A stretch of 20,185 nt of DNA. It comes from Cytophagaceae bacterium UBA6715 (lineage in GTDB: Bacteria; Bacteroidota; Bacteroidia; Cytophagales; Spirosomataceae). The notes under the pieces were generated by a model. That model worked only from the letters and a program-made list of their open reading frames with translations, was not told the DNA's origin and made no database searches. The translations under genes and the position numbers were made by a program. Numbering within the stretch: position 1 is the stretch's first letter; the number at the start of each line of letters is the position of its first letter. The stretch spans positions 15,992 through 36,176 of the forward strand of contig DKIP01000060.1 of the NCBI GenBank assembly GCA_002454335.1. The letters run 5' to 3'. Positions 6,039 to 13,848 of this stretch are shown here, piece by piece.

Positions 6039-7907
6039 ATGAAAATGATGCAGAATTCATATGACGTAATTGTAGTAGGAGCGGGGCATGCAGGCTGTGA
6101 AGCGGCGCATGCAGCAGCCCAAATGGGCTCAAAGGTGTTGTTGATTACGATGAACATGCAAACGATTGCTCAGATGTCTTGCAACCCGGCGATGGGGGGT
6201 GTGGCAAAAGGTCAAATCGTTCGAGAAGTAGATGCCCTAGGGGGGATGTCGGGAATCATTTCAGACAAAACAATGATCCAATTTCGGATGTTGAATCGTT
6301 CAAAGGGGCCGGCGATGTGGTCGCCTAGATGTCAATCAGACCGTGCGCGATTTGCAGAAGAGTGGCGCTGGGCATTGGAACAAAATGCCAATGTTGATTT
6401 TTGGCAAGATTCTGTGGAAGGCTTAATCGTTGAAAATGACGAAGTGAAAGGTGTGAACACCCGATTGGGAATGCAGTATTTTGCCCCTAGCGTTGTGCTT
6501 ACAAATGGCACCTTTTTAAATGGTTTAATCCATATTGGGGAAAAACATTTTGGCGGAGGAAGAATGGCAGAGCCGATGGCTGGAGGCATCACGGAACAAT
6601 TAATTCAATTGGGCTTTGAAGCGGGTCGGATGAAGACGGGAACACCGCCGCGTGTGGATGGTCGGAGTTTAGATTATTCCAAAATGGAAGAACAAAAAGG
6701 GGATGAGCATCCAAGCGCATTTTCTTATCTAACGAAGACACCTATTCAAGAACAACGCTCTTGTTGGATTACGCATACGAATGAAAAAGTACACGAAGTG
6801 CTTCGAAAAGGATTTGATCGCAGTCCGATGTTTGCTGGAAGAATCAAAGGCTTAGGGCCGCGCTATTGTCCATCCGTAGAAGATAAAATCAATCGCTTTG
6901 CCGACAAAGATTCCCATCAAATTTTCGTTGAGCCGGAAGGGTGGAATACCGTTGAAATTTATGTGAATGGGTTTTCCACATCACTTCCAGAAGATATCCA
7001 ATTCGAAGCCATCCGTTTGATCCCTGGATTTGAAAATGCGAAAATGTTCCGACCGGGTTATGCGATCGAATACGACTATTTCCCCCCGACGCAATTGAAT
7101 GCGACCTTGGAAACAAAACGAGTTTCGGGATTATTCTTTGCTGGACAAATTAACGGAACGACAGGGTATGAGGAAGCTGCTTGCCAAGGATTAATGGCGG
7201 GTATCAATGCACACCAAAAAGCACACAAAAAAGAACCCTTTACCTTATCGAGATCGGAGGCCTACATTGGCGTTTTGATTGACGACTTAATCAACAAAGG
7301 TACGGATGAGCCCTACCGCATGTTTACGTCACGCGCGGAGTTTAGAACCTTGTTAAGACAAGATAATGCTGATGAACGCTTAACCGAAAAAGGCTATGGC
7401 TTAGGCTTAGCTACGCAAGAACGATTGAATACATACCTTCACAAGAAGGAACAAGTCGCAGCGTTAATTGAAACCATTCAAACAACGAAAGTGAAGCCTA
7501 CGGAAATCAATGATTGGTTACAAGAACAAGGAACCGCAACACTGAAAGAGGGGGCACCGCTGATTAATTTATTGAAGCGCTCCGACTTAAGTTTTGAACA
7601 AATTCTCCAACACGAAATTGGACAACGTATCAAAGAGGCATATTCACAAGAAGTACTCGAGCAAGTCGAAATTATTGTCAAATATGAAAGCTATATTGAG
7701 AAAGAACGCTTGATGGTAAACAAGATGAAGAGCATGGAGGATTTGGCGATTCCGGCGAACTTCGATTACGACAAAATCAAAACCTTGTCGACAGAGTCGC
7801 GCATTAAACTTAAATCGATTCGCCCACAAACCATTGGTCAAGCAAGCCGCATCTCGGGTGTATCTGCCGCAGACGTTTCGATTTTACTTTTATTTATGGG
7901 TCGTTAA
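6039..7907 (+). CDS. mnmG: tRNA uridine-5-carboxymethylaminomethyl synthesis enzyme MnmG (GidA)
   Basis: The FAD-dependent partner of MnmE; together they make the cmnm5 modification at wobble U34 of several tRNAs. At 622 residues it has the usual length. Visible features: N-terminal Rossmann FAD site VVGAGHAGCEAA (about residues 12-23), the MSCNPAMGGVAKGQ block, a GGGRMAEPMAGG block, MKTGTPPRVDGRS, the RYCPSVEDK cysteine motif, a second GTTGYEEAACQG flavin-region motif and a C-terminal MnmE-binding helical domain ending at SILLLFMGR. ATG codons at 6039, 6045 and 6048 are all possible; the first is given. mnmG lies near oriC in many bacteria, which fits the origin 2.5 kb downstream. mnmE is not in the window. 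Confidence 0.97.
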   Translation: MKMMQNSYDVIVVGAGHAGCEAAHAAAQMGSKVLLITMNMQTIAQMSCNPAMGGVAKGQIVREVDALGGMSGIISDKTMIQFRMLNRSKGPAMWSPRCQSDRARFAEEWRWALEQNANVDFWQDSVEGLIVENDEVKGVNTRLGMQYFAPSVVLTNGTFLNGLIHIGEKHFGGGRMAEPMAGGITEQLIQLGFEAGRMKTGTPPRVDGRSLDYSKMEEQKGDEHPSAFSYLTKTPIQEQRSCWITHTNEKVHEVLRKGFDRSPMFAGRIKGLGPRYCPSVEDKINRFADKDSHQIFVEPEGWNTVEIYVNGFSTSLPEDIQFEAIRLIPGFENAKMFRPGYAIEYDYFPPTQLNATLETKRVSGLFFAGQINGTTGYEEAACQGLMAGINAHQKAHKKEPFTLSRSEAYIGVLIDDLINKGTDEPYRMFTSRAEFRTLLRQDNADERLTEKGYGLGLATQERLNTYLHKKEQVAALIETIQTTKVKPTEINDWLQEQGTATLKEGAPLINLLKRSDLSFEQILQHEIGQRIKEAYSQEVLEQVEIIVKYESYIEKERLMVNKMKSMEDLAIPANFDYDKIKTLSTESRIKLKSIRPQTIGQASRISGVSAADVSILLLFMGR

Positions 7908-7909
7908 AC

Positions 7910-8794
7910 ATGGAAACATTACAAAACTGTCCGGCATGTGGTGCGTCAGAAATGACCACACATTTACAAGCCAAAGACTATACCGTTTCAAAAAATACCT
8001 TCAACATTGTTCGTTGTGCAGCATGTGATTTACTCTTCACAAACCCAAGACCAGAAGCAGAACAAGCGGGCTATTTTTACCAGTCGGAGAATTACATCTC
8101 CCACAGCAATACGCAAAAAGGATTCATCAATAAGCTATACCACGCGGTTCGAAAAATAACCTTGAAGCAAAAAACAAATTTGATTCAATGCGAACAACAA
8201 GGGACTAAAAATCTATTGGATATCGGTTGTGGCAATGGACACTTTTTACATGCATGCCAACAAGACGGATGGAATACCTTTGGAATGGAACTCGATCCAG
8301 AAACGGCAGCACGTGCAGCAGCATTAACGGGTCAAAACATATTCCCAAATTTACAAGCCATCCCCGATGAGCCTCAATTTGAATTGATCAGTTTGTGGCA
8401 TGTTTTAGAACATGTGTATGAAATTGACGCCTATTTTGAGTTCTTCAAAAAACGCATTAATCACACAGGCAAATTGCTTTTAGCCTTACCTAATTCAAAA
8501 TCTTTTGACGCGGATTATTTTAAAGCGTTTTGGGCAGCCTATGATGTTCCCCGGCACATTTATCATTTCAATCCTGAAACCATTCAGTCAATTGCGAAAA
8601 AACACGGATTTAAATTAGCCAAACAACATGGGCAAATTTTCGATAGTTTTTACATTGCCTTGTTAAGTCACGAATACAAAACAGGAAGCAAGAAATTAAT
8701 CGCTTCGTTTTTTGTAGGTCTTTGGTCTAATCTATTGGCTTTTTTCAAAACAGGTAATTATTCGAGTAATATCTATATTTTTGAACATGCCTAA
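7910..8794 (+). CDS. Class I SAM-dependent methyltransferase with N-terminal zinc ribbon
   Basis: A 294-residue protein. Four cysteines (C7, C10, C36, C39; CPAC and CAAC) form a likely zinc ribbon. A methyltransferase domain follows with the SAM-binding motif LLDIGCGNG (residues 102-110) and the conserved WHVLEHV at the end of motif II/post-I. The C-terminal part ends with a hydrophobic stretch (FFVGLWSNLLAFF). The layout matches Methyltransf_23-type proteins common in Bacteroidota, often near surface-glycan genes, but the substrate is unknown. It begins two bases after the mnmG stop and overlaps the next gene by eight bases, so translation is probably coupled. Confidence 0.82.
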   Translation: METLQNCPACGASEMTTHLQAKDYTVSKNTFNIVRCAACDLLFTNPRPEAEQAGYFYQSENYISHSNTQKGFINKLYHAVRKITLKQKTNLIQCEQQGTKNLLDIGCGNGHFLHACQQDGWNTFGMELDPETAARAAALTGQNIFPNLQAIPDEPQFELISLWHVLEHVYEIDAYFEFFKKRINHTGKLLLALPNSKSFDADYFKAFWAAYDVPRHIYHFNPETIQSIAKKHGFKLAKQHGQIFDSFYIALLSHEYKTGSKKLIASFFVGLWSNLLAFFKTGNYSSNIYIFEHA

Positions 8795-10409
8795 ACTCGT
8801 GCAAAAACTCGCATTCGTCACATTTATCCTGTTCATCAGCTTGAGCATGTTTCAGCGTTGTGCACAAACGGCGAGTCCTCCGGGCGGAAAAAAAGATACC
8901 TTAGCACCCAAAATTGTTACAACTATTCCGCTCAACAAAAGCAAAAATTATACGGGAAAAAAAATCGAATTGAATTTCAATGAATATGTATCGATTCGAA
9001 GTTTGAATCAAGAATTATTAATCACTCCGAATGTGGGTACATATGAAACACGTATCCGACCTACGGGCGTAACCTTACTATTGGACTCTGCGTTGCAGAA
9101 AAACACAACCTATACCTTCAATTTCCGTAATGCGATTGAAGATATGTCAGAGCGTAATAAAGGCAAAAACATCAAACTCGTTTTCAGTACGGGTCCCGAC
9201 ATTGATTCCTTGCAAATCAGCGGACAGGTGAAAAATTTGGAGACAAATAAGAAGTTAGAATCTATTTTGGTTGGCCTATATCCTTACACAGATACATTAC
9301 GCATTGATCAGGCTAAGCCCTACTATTTTACGAAAACGGATACCTCCGGAAATTACCAGATTGAAAACATAGCAGCAGGCAAATATTACATGGCTGCATT
9401 TAATGATATTAACAATAATTTGGTATATAATTCAAACAAGGAACCTGTCGATTTCATCACCCAAAACTTTATTGACTTAAAGAAGAACCAAACGCAGGAT
9501 TTTAAAATTGCTTTGCAAAATCAGGACCCCTTAAAAATTAGCAAGACAACAAGCACCGCCAAAACAGTTTTATATGAATTATCGAGGGGTGTGAAGGCAA
9601 TAGAGATCCAGCCAAAGAATTTAGCTTACCAAATCGAAGCTAACCGCAACCTGCGATTCTATGTGGGAAACGTGGAACATCAAGACACTGTTCGTATATC
9701 AGCTATCGTAACAGATTCATTGAACCGGGTGACAACATTAGCTTTGAAGCTAAAATTTAGAGAGCCTAATAAGAAAGAAAAGGTTGTAAACACACCTTTA
9801 CGTATGGAGGTATTTCCGGCAAGTAATCATTTATTAAGTCCTGAAGATTCAATTGTGATCAAATTTCAAAAACCGATCGCTTTGATAAATACGAAAGCCA
9901 TTTCTTTCATAACGGGCCCCGAAGAAGAAATTCAATTGCCTGATGAAGCCTATCATTGGAATAGCTTTATCAATGAATTAAGCATTCAAAAGGCTTATTT
10001 GCCATTGCGAAATCGTTTCGAATTGAAATTTGCAAAGCATGCTTTCGTGAGTGTGGAAAAAGATTCCTCACAAACATTTACTCAAGCATTTGAATTTCAA
10101 GATTTAGAAAATTATGGAAGTATTTCAGGGAGTATCAATACACCGAAAGGCAAACATGTCTTTCAGTTGATCAAATCGGACACAAAAGCTTTGGCATACC
10201 AACAAACAGGTGAAAACACATTCCATTTTCCACACGTGGAACCTGGTTTATATGAATTACGTGCCATCGAGGATCGCAATGGAAATGGACTTTGGGATTT
10301 AGGCAACTTTAAAACAAAAGAAAAGCCAGAGTCAATTTATTTCTTCCCCGGTAAGATCAAATTGAAGGCCAACTTCCAGATCAGTGATGTGTTGATAAGT
10401 ACCCAATAA
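8787..10409 (+). CDS. Probable outer-membrane lipoprotein with Ig-like (Big_5) domain
   Basis: A 540-residue exported protein from ATG 8787; a TTG two codons upstream is also in frame. Residues 8-21 form a hydrophobic signal segment followed by C25, the probable lipidated cysteine. The preceding FQR departs from the classical lipobox, so lipoprotein status is likely rather than certain. The mature start CAQTASPPGGKKDTLAP, then IVTTIPLNKSKNYTGKKIEL, is the pattern of Bacteroidota Big_5/Ig-like lipoproteins. A later segment (YQIENIAAGKYYMAAFNDIN, and again LYELRAIEDRNGNGLWD) resembles carboxypeptidase-regulatory-like/SdrD-B repeats. Function is unknown. It is the last gene before oriC and its 5' end overlaps the methyltransferase gene. 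Confidence 0.8.
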   Translation: MPKLVQKLAFVTFILFISLSMFQRCAQTASPPGGKKDTLAPKIVTTIPLNKSKNYTGKKIELNFNEYVSIRSLNQELLITPNVGTYETRIRPTGVTLLLDSALQKNTTYTFNFRNAIEDMSERNKGKNIKLVFSTGPDIDSLQISGQVKNLETNKKLESILVGLYPYTDTLRIDQAKPYYFTKTDTSGNYQIENIAAGKYYMAAFNDINNNLVYNSNKEPVDFITQNFIDLKKNQTQDFKIALQNQDPLKISKTTSTAKTVLYELSRGVKAIEIQPKNLAYQIEANRNLRFYVGNVEHQDTVRISAIVTDSLNRVTTLALKLKFREPNKKEKVVNTPLRMEVFPASNHLLSPEDSIVIKFQKPIALINTKAISFITGPEEEIQLPDEAYHWNSFINELSIQKAYLPLRNRFELKFAKHAFVSVEKDSSQTFTQAFEFQDLENYGSISGSINTPKGKHVFQLIKSDTKALAYQQTGENTFHFPHVEPGLYELRAIEDRNGNGLWDLGNFKTKEKPESIYFFPGKIKLKANFQISDVLISTQ

Positions 10410-10675
10410 ACCCCCATTTTGTCCACAATACCTGTGGACGAATGTGGATAAAATTAATGACCCTGTGGAAAATGTGTATAAGTCTACACTTATCCACGCC
10501 ATAGAGAAATCTTATCCACAAGTTGATAAGCTGTTTAAAATTATCATCTTCCTGATTAATAGCATATTACAAATCAAATTCTGACTTATCCACATATCCA
10601 CAGAAAACAACAAAGAGAAACAAAGAAAAGATTTTAAAAAGTTTTTCTTTTTTTAATTTATGTGTGTGGATAAAG

Positions 10676-10715
10676 TATACCCTACCGTTTGACGCCGGCA
10701 GGGTATATCTTTTTT
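10676..10715 (+). terminator. Intrinsic-terminator-like hairpin inside oriC
   Basis: TATACCCT (10676-10683) pairs with AGGGTATA (10700-10707). Inside, after one A/C mismatch, CCG (10685-10687) pairs with CGG (10696-10698), leaving an eight-base loop. A TCTTTTTT run follows (10708-10715). This is the form of a rho-independent terminator on the plus strand. It would stop transcripts reading in from the lipoprotein gene, 267 bases upstream, before they cross the AT-rich part of the origin. It could instead be a structural element of the origin. Confidence 0.6.
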
Positions 10716-10779
10716 GATGTAATATTGATATTTTATATTAAAAAAATAGTTAAAAAAGATAGAATAGCATATTTATACC
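10716..10779. other. AT-rich DNA-unwinding-element candidate
   Basis: An almost pure A/T stretch with A-runs (around 10739-10747 and 10752-10757) next to the tandem DnaA boxes at 10788-10796 and 10799-10807. This is where strand opening would be expected. A second AT-rich block, 10603-10660, lies on the other side of the 10665-10673 box, so which one opens first cannot be told from sequence. Confidence 0.6.
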
Positions 10780-10863
10780 TCTCACATTGTGGATAACTTG
10801 TGGACAACAGACCCTTGTGTACAAAAAAATCGTTTAAAAGTGCAAATCGAGAGGCTGTTTTGT

Positions 10864-10871
10864 TAACTTTG
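10864..10871 (+). promoter_or_regulatory. Possible promoter of the acyl-CoA synthetase gene (-7 element)
   Basis: TAACTTTG fits the TAnnTTTG -7 consensus of Bacteroidota housekeeping promoters and would start transcription roughly 19 bases before the ATG at 10897. The -33 element is not obvious. The position at the right edge of oriC means initiation complexes and this promoter are close neighbours. Confidence 0.45.
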
Positions 10872-10896
10872 ATATTCATTACCAACAAACTCAATC

Positions 10897-12672
10897 ATGT
10901 TAGAATTTTCAAATTTCAATCGCGTATTTGATTTACTACCGATTTACGAGCGACTTCACAAATCAGATTTGTTTTGCCTGAAGCGAAACGGCGAATGGCG
11001 GAAATATAGTTCGGAAGAAACCTTGGATATCATTCAAGATGTAGCTTTGGGACTTTTGTCTTTGAAGATTAAACCAGGAGATAAAATTGCGATCATATCG
11101 GGCAATCGGCCGGAATGGAATTTTGTTGATTTTGCCATTCAATTGATTGGCGCCGTTTCGGTCCCGATGTACCCTACGATAACTGTGGAGGATTATGCAT
11201 TCATTTTTGAGAATGCAGAAGTGAAGTATGTGTTTGTGGAGGGAGAAGAATTATATCTAAAAGCAAAAGAGGCCTCTAAAGGAAATCGGAAGATAAAGAA
11301 GGTCTACACTTTTGACCCTGTTGAGGGCGCAGACATGTGGACGGAGGTAAAAGATGCTGGTTTTGGTCAGGATCGAGCACCTTTAAAACCATTGCAAGAA
11401 GCGGTAAAACCCAGTGATTTATTAACCTTAATTTACACATCCGGTACAACAGGTAGACCTAAAGGGGTCATGTTGACCCATCATAACATTGTTTCCAATG
11501 TAAAGGCTTTAATCCGTGGGAAGTTTTTTGATTTGCATGCGACAGATCGTGCTTTGAGTTTTTTACCGCTTTGTCATATCTATGAACGTACAGATATCTA
11601 CATGTACATGTCCTATGGTGTTTCGGTATATTATGCAGAAAGCATGGAAACCATTGCAGATAATATCAAAGAGGTTAAACCTTCCATGTTTGCTTCGGTT
11701 CCACGTTTATTAGAAAAAGTCTATGACAAGATTTTGGCTAAAGGCAATGAGTTAACAGGCATTAAACGCAAATTATTTTTTGGGGCTATTGAGTTTGGTT
11801 TACAATATGATCCGATGGTTAAATTAGGATTAATAGACTCATTGAAATTAGCAGTTTATCGAAAATTGATTTTCAGTAAATGGCGTGAGGCCTTAGGTGG
11901 AAATGTGCGTTTGATCGCCTCAGGTTCTGCGGCATTACAGCCTCGGTTATCGCGCGTTTTTTGGGCGGCCGGTGTTCCCGTCAGTGAAGGATATGGCTTG
12001 ACGGAGACATCTCCGGTTATTTCCGTATCTCAAGTTAATCCCCCAGATTTCCGTATTGGATGTGTGGGAACTTTGGTTGATAGTATGGAATTAAAAATTG
12101 CGGAAGATGGAGAAATTTGTGTGCGTGGGGATTCGGTTATGGTTGGATATTACAAAAATCCTGAAGCAACAGCTGAGGCTGTTGATCAAGACGGTTGGTT
12201 CCACACCGGCGATATCGGCGAAATGGTAGAAGGCAAGTATTTGAAGATTACGGATCGTAAAAAGGAAATATTTAAGACCTCAGGTGGTAAGTATGTTGCT
12301 CCCCAGTTGGTGGAAAATAAATTAAAGGAATCTGCTTTTATCGAACAATGCATGGTAGTTGGCGAAGGCCAAAAATTCCCGTCTGCATTAATTATCCCTG
12401 AATTTTCAGCCTTAGGCGTTTGGTGTAAGCAACACGGTATTCCTGCAGGAAGTCCTGAAGAATTAATTCAACATAAAGATGTTATTCGGAAGTTGGAGGA
12501 AGAAGTGATGTCCACAATGGGTTCTGTGGCCAAATATGAACAGGTTAAGAAATTCGTTTTGTTACCTCGTTTGTTTACGGTTCAAGATGGTGAAATTACC
12601 CCAACATTAAAGTTGAAGCGAAAGGCCATTTATGCCAAACACGAAAAAGCCATTTTGGCATTGTATGAATAA
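10897..12672 (+). CDS. Long-chain fatty acid-CoA ligase (AMP-forming)
   Basis: Activates fatty acids to acyl-CoA via an acyl-adenylate; a 591-residue cytoplasmic or membrane-associated enzyme. ANL-superfamily motifs are complete: the P-loop-like IYTSGTTGRPKG (residues 179-190), GYGLTETSP (365-373), DGWFHTGDIG (432-441) and DRKKEIFKTSGGK (453-465, hinge and A10-type lysine region). The overall pattern matches the FAA1/FadD15-like long-chain synthetases rather than acetyl-CoA synthetases. It is monocistronic by spacing: oriC upstream and a 98-base gap downstream. It is the first gene to the right of the origin and is transcribed away from it, on the leading strand, so it should have high copy number in growing cells. 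Confidence 0.93.
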   Translation: MLEFSNFNRVFDLLPIYERLHKSDLFCLKRNGEWRKYSSEETLDIIQDVALGLLSLKIKPGDKIAIISGNRPEWNFVDFAIQLIGAVSVPMYPTITVEDYAFIFENAEVKYVFVEGEELYLKAKEASKGNRKIKKVYTFDPVEGADMWTEVKDAGFGQDRAPLKPLQEAVKPSDLLTLIYTSGTTGRPKGVMLTHHNIVSNVKALIRGKFFDLHATDRALSFLPLCHIYERTDIYMYMSYGVSVYYAESMETIADNIKEVKPSMFASVPRLLEKVYDKILAKGNELTGIKRKLFFGAIEFGLQYDPMVKLGLIDSLKLAVYRKLIFSKWREALGGNVRLIASGSAALQPRLSRVFWAAGVPVSEGYGLTETSPVISVSQVNPPDFRIGCVGTLVDSMELKIAEDGEICVRGDSVMVGYYKNPEATAEAVDQDGWFHTGDIGEMVEGKYLKITDRKKEIFKTSGGKYVAPQLVENKLKESAFIEQCMVVGEGQKFPSALIIPEFSALGVWCKQHGIPAGSPEELIQHKDVIRKLEEEVMSTMGSVAKYEQVKKFVLLPRLFTVQDGEITPTLKLKRKAIYAKHEKAILALYE

Positions 12673-12719
12673 AACAATGTGTTTTCACGAATTAGCTTTA
12701 GTGCTCTGCTAAATTTTCG

Positions 12720-12727
12720 TAATTTTG
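12720..12727 (+). promoter_or_regulatory. Possible promoter of the gmd operon (-7 element)
   Basis: TAATTTTG matches TAnnTTTG and lies 43 bases before the gmd start. A TTTAG at 12697-12701 is at roughly the spacing of a -33 element but is a weak match. Just upstream, ACGAATTAGC (12687-12696) can pair imperfectly, with a bulge, with GCTAAATTTTCGT (12708-12720); this may be a weak terminator for the preceding gene, but it has no good T-run. Confidence 0.4.
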
Positions 12728-12770
12728 AGGTTTGAAAAAATATTCCGCGAGGAGTCATTAAATTGGATGT

Positions 12771-13847
12771 ATGTCACAGCATAAAAAAGTTGCCTTAATT
12801 ACGGGTATTACGGGTCAGGATGGAGCCTATTTGGCAGAATTGTTGTTGAGTAAAAATTATGTAGTTCATGGGATAAAGCGTAGAAGCTCTTTGATTAATA
12901 CGCAACGAATTGACCATTTATACGAAGATCCACACGTTAATTCATCCAATTTCCATTTGCATTACGGTGATTTAAGTGATTCAACAAATATTATTCGCAT
13001 CATTCAAGATGTTCAACCCGATGAAATTTACAATCTAGGTGCGATGTCACATGTCAAAGTTTCATTTGACGAACCGGAATATACCGCGCAAGTAGACGGA
13101 ATCGGGACTTTACGTATTTTGGAGGCCGTTCGTTTGTTGGGAATGACGAAGAAAACCAAGATTTATCAGGCGTCTACATCGGAATTATATGGCTTGGTGC
13201 AAGAGGTACCACAGTCGGAAAAAACACCTTTTTATCCACGTTCGCCTTATGCTGTTGCTAAATTATATGGCTACTGGATTACGGTGAATTACCGTGAAGC
13301 TTACGATATGTTTGCGGTCAACGGAATTTTGTTCAACCACGAGTCACCTTTACGTGGAGAAACATTTGTAACGAGAAAAATTACAAGGGGTGTGGCGCAG
13401 ATTGCGTTAGGCCAACAAGATAAATTGTATTTAGGAAACTTAGACGCAAAACGCGACTGGGGACATGCCAAAGATTATGTGGAGGCGATGTGGTTGATTT
13501 TGCAACAAGAAAAACCAGAGGATTTTGTTATTGCAACTGGTATTACGACCACAGTTCGTGATTTTATTCGCATGGCATTTAGTGAGGTGGGTATCGACAT
13601 TAAATTTACGGGCGAAGGCGTACATGAAATTGCAACGATTGCTGCATGCAATAATCCTTTGTACCAAGTGGAAATTGGTAAAGAAGTTGTAGCTGTCGAT
13701 CCGCGTTATTTCCGTCCTACGGAGGTAGAATTGTTGATCGGAGATCCTACCAAAGCGAAGGAAAAATTAGGCTGGAAATTGCAATATGATTTGCCGGCAT
13801 TGGTGAAAGACATGATGGCTTCCGACGTACAATTATTTACCAAATAA
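12771..13847 (+). CDS. gmd: GDP-mannose 4,6-dehydratase
   Basis: Converts GDP-D-mannose to GDP-4-keto-6-deoxymannose, the precursor of GDP-fucose, GDP-rhamnose, GDP-perosamine and related sugars for surface glycans. The 358-residue extended SDR fold shows the NADP site GITGQDGAYLAE (residues 12-23), the STSE catalytic block (135-138) and the YxxxK pair Y160/K164 in SPYAVAK. Other Gmd-typical segments are GIKRRSS, NLGAMSHVKVSF and NHESPLRGETFVTRKI. An ATG at 12767 is out of frame; 12771 is the family start. The usual next enzyme (GDP-fucose synthase or RMD) is not in the window. The nucleotide-sugar dehydrogenase follows after one base, so the two are one operon. Confidence 0.96.
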   Translation: MSQHKKVALITGITGQDGAYLAELLLSKNYVVHGIKRRSSLINTQRIDHLYEDPHVNSSNFHLHYGDLSDSTNIIRIIQDVQPDEIYNLGAMSHVKVSFDEPEYTAQVDGIGTLRILEAVRLLGMTKKTKIYQASTSELYGLVQEVPQSEKTPFYPRSPYAVAKLYGYWITVNYREAYDMFAVNGILFNHESPLRGETFVTRKITRGVAQIALGQQDKLYLGNLDAKRDWGHAKDYVEAMWLILQQEKPEDFVIATGITTTVRDFIRMAFSEVGIDIKFTGEGVHEIATIAACNNPLYQVEIGKEVVAVDPRYFRPTEVELLIGDPTKAKEKLGWKLQYDLPALVKDMMASDVQLFTK

Positions 13848-13848
13848 G

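Larger units (their letters stand above)
10410..10870. other. Chromosomal replication origin oriC (DnaA-box cluster)
   Basis: The 487-base gap between the lipoprotein and acyl-CoA ligase genes is dense in DnaA boxes. Exact TTATNCACA matches: 10443-10451 (-), 10473-10481 (-, TTATACACA), 10512-10520 (+), 10586-10594 (+), 10665-10673 (-) and 10788-10796 (-). One-mismatch copies: 10419-10427 (+), 10464-10472 (-), 10490-10498 (+), 10594-10602 (+), 10799-10807 (-) and 10816-10824 (-); a two-mismatch copy lies at 10433-10441 (-). Boxes 10473-10481 and 10490-10498 face each other, as an inverted pair. The last tandem pair (10788-10807) flanks the most AT-rich stretch, a classical origin layout. Support from outside the gap: two parS sites and mnmG nearby, and a change in strand composition across the gap. 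No dnaA gene is adjacent, so the call rests on boxes and context. Confidence 0.9.

Noticed and set aside
10228..10241. TTCCACACGTGGAA as a third parS
   Set aside because: The dyad has CACACGTG at its centre instead of CACGTG with the right flanks, so it does not fit TGTTNCACGTGAAACA; it lies in the lipoprotein coding sequence.
12687..12720. Terminator after the acyl-CoA ligase gene
   Set aside because: The stem has a bulge and no proper T-run, and its right arm overlaps a -7 promoter motif, so I did not call it as a terminator.
13232..13240. TTATCCACG as a DnaA box
   Set aside because: A single one-mismatch copy inside gmd coding sequence, with no cluster around it; expected by chance.
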